NCBI GenBank assembly: GCA_033964015.1 | Contig: CM066924.1 | Coordinates: 6,802,251 to 6,866,250 of the forward strand | Source of the DNA: Scolanthus callimorphus | Taxonomy: Eukaryota > Cnidaria > Anthozoa > Actiniaria > Edwardsiidae | Direction: 5' to 3' | Length of the DNA stretch: 64,000 nt | Part shown: positions 1-10,204 of the stretch, one piece after another | Position numbering within the stretch: the stretch's first letter is position 1 | How the letters are laid out: each line of letters opens with the position of its first letter | Position numbers and translations under genes: made by a program | The notes under the pieces: generated by a model | Told to the model about the DNA's origin: nothing | The model's database searches: none | Seen by the model: the letters and a program-made list of their open reading frames with translations, nothing else

Positions 1-826
1 CATTGAGTGCCTCCCCCTATCAATCTTGTGTTACATTCTTGCTTACTAGTCCCCCAATTGAAAAAATTGCTCTGCAGTCCCTGTACATTGGTATTTGGGG
101 GTTTCATTGTCCATGTTCAGGCTATGTCAACAATCCCGCATTAGGTGGGAGTCCCTAGATTTTGATGTATTATCAGAATACAAAAAGAAATATTAAAAAC
201 ATACATTACATTAGCCATTTTGGGGGGTTTGTCTTGAAACTCAAGAAAATTTTTGAGGATTCATGGTCACATTTGAAAGCCCATACACCTTCTTCCAAAA
301 TGTTGACCTTTTGTTCCATTGGCCCAATTGCCTCGCTCTCATGAAATAATCTTTAGTCTTTGAGCTTGAGTGACTACAAAACAAAAGAATAATTTCATGG
401 GAACAAGGCGTCAAGGGCCAGTCAGCTCAGCCATTTTGGAAAAAGGTGTATAACTAGAAGTATCAGGGACAACGGAGCCAGGCACCCATTCCCCCCCCCC
501 AAAAAAAAAAATGCCAAGTTTTCATACAAGGTGCCACCACCACCACCTTGCCATAATATGATGTTACTATGAGCTCCATCACTTTGAAAACTGTTCTGTC
601 ATCCCTGAGTATGGAGTACCTCACCACCCTTCTCTATGACCATGGAATTGTTTTGAAAATTCAACCTCCTGAAATCGTGTATCTAGTCTTCAGTATTCTT
701 AGCGGAATTATTGCGAAATAAAAACTGCTTGCCTTAATAAATATGTAACTACAACACAGCCTGTGTAAATAGCCTCAATCACGAATCACCTTCAGATGTG
801 TCAGCGTATCTAGAAAAAAAAATCGA
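1..826. other. Non-coding stretch, no gene seen
   Basis: AT-rich sequence with a short C/A homopolymer run near 490-510. I see no splice-bounded reading frame, RNA gene or clear repeat boundary here. Confidence 0.5.
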
Positions 827-828
827 TA

Positions 829-970
829 GAGTGGTTTTCATAAACCCGTGGAACAAAGTTTAATAGTCAAAGTGTAGTAGTCAAGCCAGCACAAAACAAA
901 ACAAAGAAATTAGAGTGTATTAGTACTAAAATACTCTAAAGTGTATTCCACGGGTTTATGAAATCCACTC
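829..970. mobile_element. MITE with TA target duplication
   Basis: The ends are inverted repeats of 25 bp with one mismatch (GAGTGG...CCGTGGAA against its reverse complement at 946-970). They are flanked by TA at 827-828 and 971-972. The size (142 bp), TA duplication and absence of coding capacity fit a non-autonomous Tc1/mariner-type element. Confidence 0.75.
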
Positions 971-972
971 TA

Positions 973-1920
973 AACAAGAAAAACCTCAAACTCAAAAACC
1001 TCATAATTTAAATCAAAGAATGAATCACAACATGGAGTTATTATGCGGAATTATTATAACTCCATGATCACAAGAAGTAGTTCGAGATAAATTATTATAG
1101 TTCTGTGACCAATAGCCATAATATTAAAGCCCTCTGACTGATCGATCGCGATCATTCCAATTTTCGTCTCAACAAGACCACCGAACACGGTTTTCACTTC
1201 TCTGAGCTAAAATCTTAACGTAATCAAAGCTCGAAAGGGTTTTCCGCCTTGTTTTCAAGTCCCAATATCTTTAAATCCCATAAACGAAACAAGTTCTTGT
1301 CTGCCAATGTCTGCCAATGTCCGCCATGTTTTTTTTAGTTCCCCGGAGGAACTAAAGTGACGTCATTGTTAGAATTTTGTCTATGCCGATCTGTGATTGG
1401 CCATTCCAATGTTTTCATCTCTCAAATATCACAACAAAAAGAGGTTTCCAGATAAGGCACTATTCTGGACTGTAGACTAGTAAAAATATTTGCTTCATTT
1501 TGGCAAAAAAGGGATAAAGTAAAAGCCACGTTCTTGTCGGTCGTGTCAGAGGAAGATTTCGTATTTCGTGCGCCTGCTGCGTGTATGACGTAATTTGTTT
1601 ACTTCTCTCTGATTGGTTGATTTTTCGCGCGAAAATCTAAAAATAGCCCAAGCTATAAAACACATGTGAGAACCACCCAATAGGGGATGCACGCTCCTAC
1701 TTATGAGCTTCTGACCCAAGTTTGGTTGGTTTAGAGTCTTCCCTTCACGAGATATTGATTTTTCAAGCATAGATGACGTCATCGATGACGTCACATCACG
1801 TGTCCGTGTTACAGCACCCCCCTGTGGCATAGACAAAATATTCCAAGTATGGTTGTCTTAGCATGTTCCCTTGAGGAGATATAATTTTTTCTTTGCATAC
1901 CACAGGGTTCTCATGTGTAC
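973..1920. other. Non-coding stretch, no gene seen
   Basis: AT-rich DNA with several TGACGTCA-like palindromes (near 1360 and 1780-1800). No convincing gene. The reading frame on the minus strand at 1546-1836 has no recognisable domain. Confidence 0.4.
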
Positions 1921-2004
1921 ACGGACGGACGGACGGACGGACGGACGGACGGACGGACGGACGGACGGACGGACGGACGGACGGACGGACGGACGGACGG
2001 ACGG
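1921..2004 (+). repeat. (ACGG)21 microsatellite
   Basis: A perfect tetranucleotide repeat of 84 bp (21 units). It creates a spurious frame reading Thr-Asp-Gly-Arg repeats, which is not evidence of a protein. Confidence 0.97.
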
Positions 2005-2222
2005 CGTACGCTATAGGTTTAATACCAGAAAAATAAAGAAAAAATCATATCTCCCGAAGGGAAGCTTCTATAGAAGCCAAACTTGGACAAAGTTTCAAAG
2101 ACCATAAGAGGAACTCTACACCAAAGTCACGTGCCCTTACGTCATCAATGACGTCATCAAAATGATCCATAATGCCCGTGACGTTCAAAAATCAACTCGA
2201 TAGTATACTATACGTTTTTCCC

Positions 2223-2275
2223 TTAGGTATGGTGCTCCGCTTGCGCGGGCCTTCGGCCCGCGCAGGAGCTCCGCT
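2223..2275. repeat. GC-hairpin repeat, copy 1
   Basis: The sequence GGTATGGTGCTCCGCT, a perfect GC-rich hairpin (9-bp stem, 2243-2263, loop TTC) and then AGGAGCTCCGCT. A second copy with the same flanks but a different hairpin lies at 34823-34872, so this is a dispersed repeat and not a chance palindrome. Confidence 0.7.
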
Positions 2276-2305
2276 AAAAAACAGGACAAAGTCTTAAAAC
2301 ATAAG

Positions 2306-2740
2306 AAATCGGCAAAATATTAGATATATAATAAAGGGTTGGGCCGGATTTAGGAACATTTTACTAACTTCAGGATATTTGCTCGACTTGAGGAAAAAGA
2401 AATAAAAACATAGGACCATACTTCCAGACAAAGAGCTGAAGCGTCGTATGGCGACCGTACCGTTCTTACGCCCACGCCAGAGATTTCGGCCCTGACAGTC
2501 GCTATCCTGGTGTTGAATTGCTCAGTAGCTAGATACCTATGGGTGAGAGAACGCCCGGCCACCAGACCATATAAGGACGCCCCTTGTACCGTTAGTGAAC
2601 AATCAACATAAATTATCAATCACCAACATATATATAGGTCTCATGAGTATGTAAGAGATCCATGTGGGACAGGTTGTCAATTCCTTATCTAACGGTAATG
2701 CAGAAAAAATTATCACAGTTTCGACACAGTTGTCGACAAG
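2306..2740. repeat. Dispersed repeat (related to 7109-7275 and 16590-17118)
   Basis: About 200 bp centred on 2400-2600 is nearly identical to 7125-7275 and 16905-17118, all in the same orientation. The part at 2306-2350 also matches 16590-16635. The conserved block ends in a TATA-like ATATAAGG near 2570. A frame is open on the minus strand in all three copies, but no family is recognised and the conservation is at DNA level. Confidence 0.6.
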
Positions 2741-2961
2741 TGCCGTTTCACATGTTTTATTTGTCATAATCCAATAATACACATTTTGGACACGAGAATG
2801 AGTTTCTTTTGTACTTTTCTATTTGCGCATGCGCACACACGTCGTTCGATTTTTTCCATTTATTTGCGGATTCAGCATTAATGTAAAAATCAAGCGAGCG
2901 ATCGGCGAGTGCAATTTCAGCTTTTTGAAAAACCCACGAGTGTAAATGTATTCCAATTTAA

Positions 2962-5048
2962 GGTGACTCATTCGAAATTCAAAATGCACCCAACTGTGTC
3001 TAGAGCGCAAATCTGCGTCGCCAAACTTAAGGCTATAACTTTTGCGTCTTTTTCTCTATTGTTATAATTCTTTTTTCAAATCCTACTTTAATGATGTATA
3101 AATAAGGTCTTAATAACCGATCTTCTTGGAAATATTTTTAGAAGTCACAATCTAAATTTTGTGAGGCCCTAATTTCATATTCAGGTCGTACTAAAAAAAA
3201 AAATTGCCGGTTTTTTTGGCCCAAATTCCAGGAATCGATTCCAGTTGAAGTAATCTCAAATCAAGCTAAGTTACAGAAAATTCGTCGGAACAGAAACGCG
3301 GTATTATAAAAATGCGGTCAACTTTGGCCAAAGTAGAGGGCTGATTCCAGTGATTCTGCTTGGCTTGAATTGAATTTTAATAGTGCTCCGAAAACTCATT
3401 ATTTTGGGCTCTTCCCTCGGCACTATGTTGTATAGTAATGTATTAAACTTTACCGAAGGTCCGATTGCAAATACCATGAACTACTAAAATATTCGAACAT
3501 TATCTACCGAGGAAAGAAATCGTGAAAGCGCAATGAATTTATTACAAGAATGTCGCGTTAAAATGTGTCGTTATTACGTATTATTTCTTGCTAAGATGTA
3601 TATAGACGAGAACCATGTGGCATTGGTAAAACTTAGTAACCAAGTTTGACCATTATATGTGCTTATTCGGTATAGAAGAAAATTGCAAAGTTACGGCATT
3701 CGCCCTCTAGTCTTGCACGCAGATTTGAAGCTCTCTTATTTATGAATGATAATGAAATCTGGCGTTTCTCCAGGGGGAGCACAGTAGGCCTACTCTAATC
3801 AGCGAACAAAGAAAGCTTTTATCATAGCAAGTGTTTGTGTTCCACAGGGACTTTAACAGACAATTGTTATTTTCGGAGCGTGACTGCCATTGATTAGATT
3901 TGGCCTAATGAGCTCCCCCTGGAAAAGCGTCAGATTTCATTATCATTCATAAACAAGAGAGCTTCAAATCTGCGTGCAAGACTAAAGGGTGAATGTCGTA
4001 ACTTTGCAATTTTCTTCTATACCGAATAAGCACATATAATGGTCAAACTTGGTTACTAAGTTTTACCAATGCCACAAGGTTATTGTCTATATACATCTTA
4101 GCAAGAAATAATTCCTAATAAGGGAAGTGGTCAAAACATCTGTACTAGAATGGGACCCGATGGGGTGGTGTATACCGCAGCCAACCTTCTTTTAGGAAAA
4201 AATAGCTATTTTTAACTGCGAATATCTCGTAAAATAATAAATGAATACAAAAGATTAGCCCAGCACCGTCTTCTTTATAGCGAGAGCAACGCACCCATGC
4301 AATAAAATCCAACACCCCTTACTTGAGCATGGGGAAAATGGGCATTGAAAAAACAAGTGGGTAGGTACAGCCCGGGACCTACCACCTCCCGCGATAAATC
4401 GGGTCCCGGTCGAGTACAGATGTTTTGACCGCTTCCCTAACAACACATTTTAACGCGACATTATTTTAATAAATTCATTGCACTTTCACGATTTCTTTCC
4501 TCGGTAAATAATGTTCGAACATTTTAGTAGTTCATGGTATTTGCAATCGGACTTTCGGTAAAGTTTAATACATAACTATACAACATAGTGCCGAGAGAAG
4601 GGCCCACAATAATGAGTTTTCGGAGCACTATTAAAATTCAATTCAAGCCAAGCAGAATCACTGGAATCAGCCCTCTACTTTGGCCAAAGTTGGCAGCATT
4701 TTTATTACCGCGTTTCTGTTCCGACGAATTTTCTGTAACTTAGCTTGATTTGAGATTACTTCAACTGGAATCGATTTCTGGAATTTGAGCCAAAAAAACC
4801 GGCAAATTTTTTTTCTAGTACGACCTGAATATGAAATTAGGGCCTCACAAAAATTTAGATTGTGACTTCTAAAAATGTTTCCGAAAAGATCGGTTATTAA
4901 GAACTTATTTATACATCATTAAAGTAGGATTTGAAAAAAGAATTATAACAATAGAGGAAAAGACGCAAAAGTTATAGCCTTGAGTTTGGCGACGCAGATT
5001 TGCGCTCTAGACACAGTTGGGTGCATTTTGAATTTCGAATGAGTCACC
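2962..5048. mobile_element. 2.1-kb foldback transposon, TTAA target site
   Basis: Two arms of about 843 bp (2962-3804 and 3887-5048, the latter enlarged by a nested MITE) are inverted copies around a spacer of about 80 bp. The termini are GGTGACTC...GAGTCACC, and TTAA flanks both sides (2958-2961, 5049-5052). The host sequence is duplicated at 7270-8000, where the corresponding site near 7477 reads TTGA with no insertion, so the boundaries are directly supported. TTAA duplication is typical of the piggyBac and Kolobok groups. No transposase is visible, so the element is non-autonomous. The superfamily is inferred. Confidence 0.88.
4122..4437. mobile_element. Harbinger-like MITE nested in the right foldback arm
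   Basis: A 316-bp insertion with 40-bp terminal inverted repeats (GGGAAGTGGTCAAAACATC..., 36/40 matching by eye) flanked by TAA at 4119-4121 and 4438-4440. The opposite arm of the foldback (near 3570-3585) lacks it and shows one TTA, which is an empty site inside the same element. A 3-bp TWA duplication is characteristic of PIF/Harbinger elements. Confidence 0.9.
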
Positions 5049-5478
5049 TTAAACGAGAAAAGTCGCCTGATTTCCTTTTAAAAATACACATGTAAAAAAT
5101 TCTAAGCAGTCATTCACAAACCTGCTTATGCAGGAGTCAATGTTAACTCCCCACTCCACCTCGGGACAATGTGGGGATTATGTGGGAAAATGAGGGGAAG
5201 TGGTGAGAAATCGGTTCTCAACGGATTGTGGAACTCAGGTGTGGGAAGATATCAAGTTTTCGCCCGGAATTCTATCGGTGTAATGAACCATAGTATTTTT
5301 GATAACAAAATTTTTCTTGCTAAATGCGGACGGCGGCATTTATTAACGTTGCGGGCGCACTTTTAATTCCGCGCATATATTGTGATGATCTTTCAGAGGT
5401 ACTTATATACAACAAGATAAATGCTTTCGGCAATTTTGCAGTTTTGCCGCCAAAAAAAAAGGGTCTGTATAGCTGTTA

Positions 5479-5566
5479 AGCCTGGTCTCCATATAGTCTT
5501 ATCTGTCAATTTCTATAATTTCACGGTCGACTGATACGACAGATAAGACTATATGGAAACCAGGCT
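5479..5566. mobile_element. Short MITE (AGCCTGGTCTCC family)
   Basis: Inverted termini AGCCTGGTCTCCATATAGTC and its complement enclose 88 bp, with TTA on both sides (5476-5478, 5567-5569). A diverged second copy lies at 39500-39596. Confidence 0.75.
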
Positions 5567-5813
5567 TTACTGATCACTTTTTGTACGTCGCTTTTAAAAT
5601 TCCGGGACCACAGTAATTGGCTTACCGCTGATGTGGCGTCCCTGCCTAATTAGTTTGTATAACAGTCTGTATTTATGTTTTTTTCTCATATCTAAAACAG
5701 GTGAAACTAATAAAAAAAATAAAATATTTAGATTCAGTGCATGTTATAACACAACCTATTCGGTTGATCGTAATTAATTTTCCGCGTGTCCATCCAGATG
5801 AGGTAAATTGCAG

Positions 5814-6046
5814 TTAATGCAGGGTGTATTCTTAGCGCGCGCGCGCGTCACGTAACAGTAGAGCTACCATAAATCAATATAAGAGTTGGTAAGTTTTTGG
5901 CCTTTTTTCTTAGGTAGAGCAATACTGAAAAAAAAAGAGTTATTGGACTCCAAAGAACTTAAGGTTCAATAGCAATAAGCATTACATAGATCAGGAAACT
6001 AGAAACACGGGCTCTATTAGGCACTTCGTACGTGTCCGTTACGAGT
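5814..6046 (+). repeat. Duplicated 5' flank of the RING gene, copy 1
   Basis: This block resembles 6119-6360 almost throughout (the CGCGCACGTCACGTAACAGT start, then a region ending GGCACTTCGTACGTGTCC). It stops just before the first coding exon present in copy 2. It is a tandem partial duplication of the upstream region of the RING gene. Confidence 0.75.
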
Positions 6047-6366
6047 TAACTACAGCAGAAGAGATTTGAAAAGAAAACCGAGGCATTGTCCAACTGCAAA
6101 AATGCGGGGATCGGTAAATTGATGTAGGGTTGAATTCTTAAGCGCGCGCACACGTCACGTAACAGTAGAGCTTCCTGTAAATCAGTGTAGGAGATGGTAT
6201 TTTTTTACCTTTATTCCTTAAGGTAGACCAATACTTAAAAACCAGATATTGGACCCGGAAGAACTTAAGGTTCAATAGCAATAAGCATTACATAGATCAG
6301 GAAACTAGAAGCACGGGCTCTATTAGGCACTTCGTACGTGTCCGTTACGAGGGTTAGAATACAAAG

Positions 6367-6441
6367 ATGAAAAGAAAGTCTTCAGGGACGAAGACAATAT
6401 TGGCATCTCGAAAGAGCAAAGGAGTTGTACAAGGAGGCAAG
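6367..6441 (+). CDS. RING gene exon 1
   Basis: It encodes 25 residues beginning MKRKSSGTK and ends in phase 0 at AAG|GTAAGA, a consensus donor. The same exon with a few substitutions recurs at 15288-15362, which supports it as a real conserved exon. Confidence 0.65.
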
Positions 6442-9048
6442 GTAAGAGGACGTAGATTGAAATAGTAAAACACTAAAACATAGTGCTACAGGTCTAATGT
6501 CTACGGTCTAATGGCTTTTAAGGTGGGCCATGGCTAATTGATAAACAACACAGCCTAAAAGTATATAACCTAAGATTTGCTTGGTGAAAGAAAGATTGAA
6601 AGAGTTATGAACCTACGACTCGATCCATACGGACTTTTAAGGTGGCCCATGACTAATTCATAAACAACACAGCCTAAACGTATATAACCCAAAATTTGCT
6701 TAATGAAGTGAAATGTGAAAGAGTTATGCATGAACTACGACCCTTTCCACACGATTGCGTTTTCTTTAAAAACGCAACATTTAAGTTACTGATGCGCGGC
6801 TATCGTCTACGTCACGTATACGTTGAAAACGATGACCGAAATACAGGTTTTTGAAAACGTTATCCACAGTGGATTTTTTGAAAACGAAACCGTAGCGTAT
6901 TCGTGTGGACGCTTGAAAACTGATATGTCCGAATACTGTGACGAGCAGACTCTCACTGCGCATGCGTTGCACACGCGCAATACGGCTTATTAGCGTTTCA
7001 AAACGACTACAGCGTATTCGTGTGGACGGGCCGAAACGGTTAGAAAACGCTACGTGTGGACGCGATTTTGCTGCAATATGTGAGTCACAATCTACCTGTC
7101 CTTTTTGCTCAAAAATTTACTTTAGCATATTTATAGTCGACTTGAGGGAAAAAATAGGACCATACTTCCAGACAAAGAGCTGAAGCGTCGTATGGCGACC
7201 GTACGGTTCTTACGCCCACGCCAGAGATTTCGGCCCTGACAGTCGCTATCCTGGTGTTGAATTGTTCAGTAACGACGCAGTCGCGTTTCACATGTTTTAT
7301 TCATCATAATCCAATAATACGCATTATAGACACGGGAATGAGTTTCTTTTGCACTTTTCCGTTTGCGCATGCGTATACCCGTCATCTCGTCTGATTTTTA
7401 TTTCAATTTTTTTGCGGATTCAGCATTGATATAAAAATAAACTGAGCGTAACGAGAGTAACGAGATGTAAATAAATTCCAAATTGAACGAGAAAAGATTT
7501 CCTTTTAATAATACGTATGTAAAAATTTCTAAGCAGTCATTCACATGCAAATCTGCACATGCAAATCTGCTTGTGCAGGAGTCAATGTTACCTCCCCCCC
7601 CCCTATTCTCGTACCCAGAGCTCTCCGGCTCGCCTGCTCGCAGGGAGGCTCTGGGTACATCCATTTGAGGGCCGTCGCTGATTGGCTGATTTTGAGCGTT
7701 GGAGCATGCGCTGAAAGGTCTTTCTCTCAGCAGCTCAGTATTAAATCTCGTGCATGCGTCAGTGGCTGTCACCAGAGCCTCCCCCGCGAGGTTACGAGCC
7801 GGGGAGCTCTGGGTTCGAGAATGCTCCCACCCCACCTCGGGACAATGTGGGGATTATGTGGGGATATGAGGGGAAGTGTTAGAAATTGGTTCCCAATGGA
7901 ATGGGGTATACACGTGTGTGAAGATATCGCGCGGGAGAGCACACACCGGAATTCTATCGGTTTTCAGATAATAAACCATAGTATTTATTTAAAAAATCAG
8001 TCTTACTACTTTTGAATAAACTATTTCATTTTGACACGTTAAAGGGACGTAATAATAAATCAAGCTGGTGCACCTTCACCGAATGAATTTTATGATACAT
8101 AAATTAGCAAAGAACCCTTTGTAAACTCGACCTAAAACGTGTCTGAATGTTGTCGTTTTCTAGCCAAATAGGGTGATTTACTTCTTGTTTGCCATTTCAA
8201 GTGAATTCGTCACCTTAATGTTGCTAAATCTCCTTTCAGATTACAAATGGGAATAGAAATGGAACTATTCACCTCACGTCAGCCACTTCAAAGAAACTAC
8301 AAAAAGCTCTCAACGAAGAGCTACGGTGCCCCGTGTGTTACGAAATCTTTGTAAACCCCAGGACCTTATCAAGCTGTCTTCATACGTTCTGTCAGTCATG
8401 TCTGCAGAGAATGCTGACCAGTAGGTCCAAGTTCATCCATTGCCCGCTGTGCCGCAAAAAGACTCCGTTGCCAAGGCGAGGCGTGAAGAGTCTACCGCTG
8501 AATAGTGTTATCGGCAGGCTCATTGATGGTCTCCAGGGCGAGGGGATAATAGATTCAACGTCCTCGGGCTCGCAAAGGATAATGGGTATGTAGAAGTTGC
8601 ATTCCACGTCTTTAAGGCTGGTTCTCACTGGAACGCGAGCGCAAATGCCAGCGAAAGTGCAAGGATATAAAACTCATACACTTCCTACTACCCAAGCTAC
8701 GCTCATGACCCCCTCCTATTCAGTCCTGATGATGCAGTGTGGCGAAAGCTAGACTGAAAACTAAAGTTGTAAAATAATTTCATGGTTTGATCCGATTTCA
8801 AATTTAAACTTGACAGCAGCACACCTCTCATGAAACCACTGCATTATTCCACAGGTTCGTTACGGCGGCTCAAAAAGTGCTCAAATAAATTACAAGAGGA
8901 AACAATTCAACTGAGTCGCGCAACCAAAGCCCAGAGCAAGACGATTACACGCGAGATAGACAAACTTATAAAACGAAGTCGCCAACTTGAGCAGAAGAAA
9001 AACGAACTATTGCGAACGGTAAAAAGGTCTAAAGTAGTTCAACACTAG
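6367..9048 (+). CDS. RING finger plus coiled-coil protein (truncated TRIM-like E3)
   Basis: Three exons (6367-6441, 8240-8585, 8855-9048) join in frame through GT-AG introns and encode about 204 residues. Residues 1-25 are basic. A C3HC4 RING follows with zinc ligands C55, C58, C71, H73, C76, C79, C93 and C96. The last exon (about residues 142-204) is Lys/Glu/Gln-rich and predicted as coiled coil. By family knowledge a TRIM-type RING recruits an E2 and transfers ubiquitin. B-box, NHL and SPRY domains are absent, so the protein is far shorter than a full TRIM. Intron 1 is packed with transposons. The 5' half is duplicated at 14402-17060 and part of the RING exon at 43947-45290. The start is the first ATG after the conserved upstream repeat. 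Expression is not shown. Confidence 0.72.
6744..7070. mobile_element. Transposon fragment of the CCACACGATTGCG family
   Basis: The termini CCACACGATTGCGTTTTC and GCTACGTGTGGACGCG form an imperfect inverted repeat. The internal motif GTATTCGTGTGGAC occurs three times. A copy with the same layout lies at 16038-16350, within the larger duplication. No transposase is visible. It lies in RING gene intron 1. Confidence 0.6.
7109..7275. repeat. Dispersed repeat, second copy
   Basis: This matches the core of 2400-2540 and 16905-17055 almost base for base. Here it is directly followed by the sequence shared with 2745-2957. Confidence 0.6.
7270..8000 (+). repeat. Paralogue of 2745-5300 lacking the foldback insertion
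   Basis: 7285-7480 aligns with 2752-2957, and 7481-7990 with 5053-5290. The two copies differ reciprocally: the 2.1-kb foldback is only in the first, and the MITE at 7605-7822 only in the second. Confidence 0.8.
7605..7822. mobile_element. MITE, ATTCTCGTACCCAGAGC family
   Basis: The inverted termini are ATTCTCGTACCCAGAGCTC and its near complement ending GAGAAT. The paralogous segment at about 5146-5155 lacks it. Related copies are at 45417-45853 (with a nested insertion) and 56572-56761. Confidence 0.8.
8240..8585 (+). CDS. RING gene exon 2 (RING domain)
   Basis: The acceptor TTTCAG is at 8234-8239 and the donor G|GTATGT at 8585/8586. The exon carries the whole C3HC4 motif CPVC...CLHTFCQSC...CPLC, then a Pro/Arg/Leu-rich linker. 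Without splicing the frame meets TAG at 8591-8593. Confidence 0.8.
8855..9048 (+). CDS. RING gene exon 3 (coiled coil, stop)
   Basis: The acceptor is TTCCACAG at 8847-8854 and phase 1 matches exon 2. The frame is charged and helical, ends TAG at 9046-9048, and is followed 30 bp later by AATAAA. Confidence 0.65.
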
Positions 9049-9077
9049 AGACGCAAGTATTCAGGCACTTGATGTTT

Positions 9078-9083
9078 AATAAA
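9078..9083 (+). promoter_or_regulatory. Polyadenylation signal AATAAA
   Basis: A canonical hexamer 30 bp downstream of the RING gene stop codon. Confidence 0.6.
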
Positions 9084-9170
9084 AAATGTCATAAACTTTC
9101 TATTGTGGTTAACATGTTTAAACTAAGAATTCATTTTTTTTGTCTACAATAGACCAAATCGGCTAACGGT

Positions 9171-9346
9171 GTTTACATCTTGTTACCACCCAATTCAGAT
9201 CATGTGATGATTCCCTTGGGTGGTTACAATTGTCCAATTTTTCTCACTTGACCGATTGCACGAGCACATGTGCAGAACTAACAAAAGTATCCACCCAAAG
9301 GAATCATCACATGACCCGAATTGGGTAGCAGCATCAAGATGTAAAC
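9171..9346. mobile_element. MITE with about 50-bp inverted ends
   Basis: GTTTACATCTTG...TTGGGTGG (9171-9225) is repeated inverted at 9292-9346 with a few mismatches. It sits immediately behind the RING gene terminator region. No clear target duplication was assigned. Confidence 0.65.
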
Positions 9347-9833
9347 AACGCTTATCTCGTTCCTTATGGATGCTCTGCGCGCGTTTGGAAACGTGAAGCT
9401 CGTGATTGACAGACGCGTTATACTGCAGTGTCGCGTTTTTGTCTATTTTGCATGGCCCATATGGTATGCAATGAGAAAAATTTGGAAAAAACTGAAAACA
9501 CAAATGAAATTTATATCAAATTTTACGAGGAACCCATGCGATGTTTATGATATAAAAGGGCAAAATTCAGCGCGCGTGTTGACTGCAAAACCAAAAAGAT
9601 CGAAGAACTGTCAATCAAGTTGAACAATTCTGAAGGCACTTTTTATTCGTTCATTCATCCGAGATTTGACCATCGTTGACAGTTTTAAACAAACGTAAAC
9701 GGCCTCACACATGAACTTCCAGAATTGGAAAAGAGAAAAAGAAACAGCGTTCAATCGCAGTCAAGTGATTTTGTCCTCAATTAAGAGAAAAATTCCCTCG
9801 CTCTTAGCCAATCAGCATTGAGTACGCTGTTAA

Positions 9834-10078
9834 AGGGGCTCTCGCACGGTTGCTAGCCACTTCTCTGACAAGAAAATAGCTCAAATCGCAATCCAATTCT
9901 ATCCTCTTGATAACAGGTCAAAACAACCGAGAATTGCATTTGGTTAACACTTGAAACGGTTTTCTATTAATCTGGCGGATTATTTTGATTACTACGGGCA
10001 AATGTGCATGTGTTTTCACGGTTAAGTTTACTTATTTTATGTCCACGGTGGACGAATTTTAAGCGTGCGAGAGCCCCT
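9834..10078. mobile_element. TTAA MITE (AGGGGCTCTCGCACG)
   Basis: A perfect 15-bp terminal inverted repeat AGGGGCTCTCGCACG is flanked by TTAA at 9830-9833 and 10079-10082. It is 245 bp long without coding capacity. A purine-starting end with TTAA is compatible with Kolobok-type MITEs (inference). Confidence 0.85.
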
Positions 10079-10204
10079 TTAAAATTACCAACGTTACTAC
10101 AAGATACGACGAAAAGGCTCGGGTAAGTGATATTTTTAGGTGGTCTAGACCAAGATTATGGAATAAGACGGTATGGCAAAAGATTTCCTACTAGTATCAC
10201 CTTA

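Noticed and set aside
1871..2107. Thr-Asp-Gly-Arg repeat protein
   Set aside because: Produced by the (ACGG)21 microsatellite only.
7398..8015. Frames of 145 and 156 codons around 7.4-8.0 kb
   Set aside because: They cross the borders of a MITE and its host repeat, so they are chance fusions of repeat DNA.
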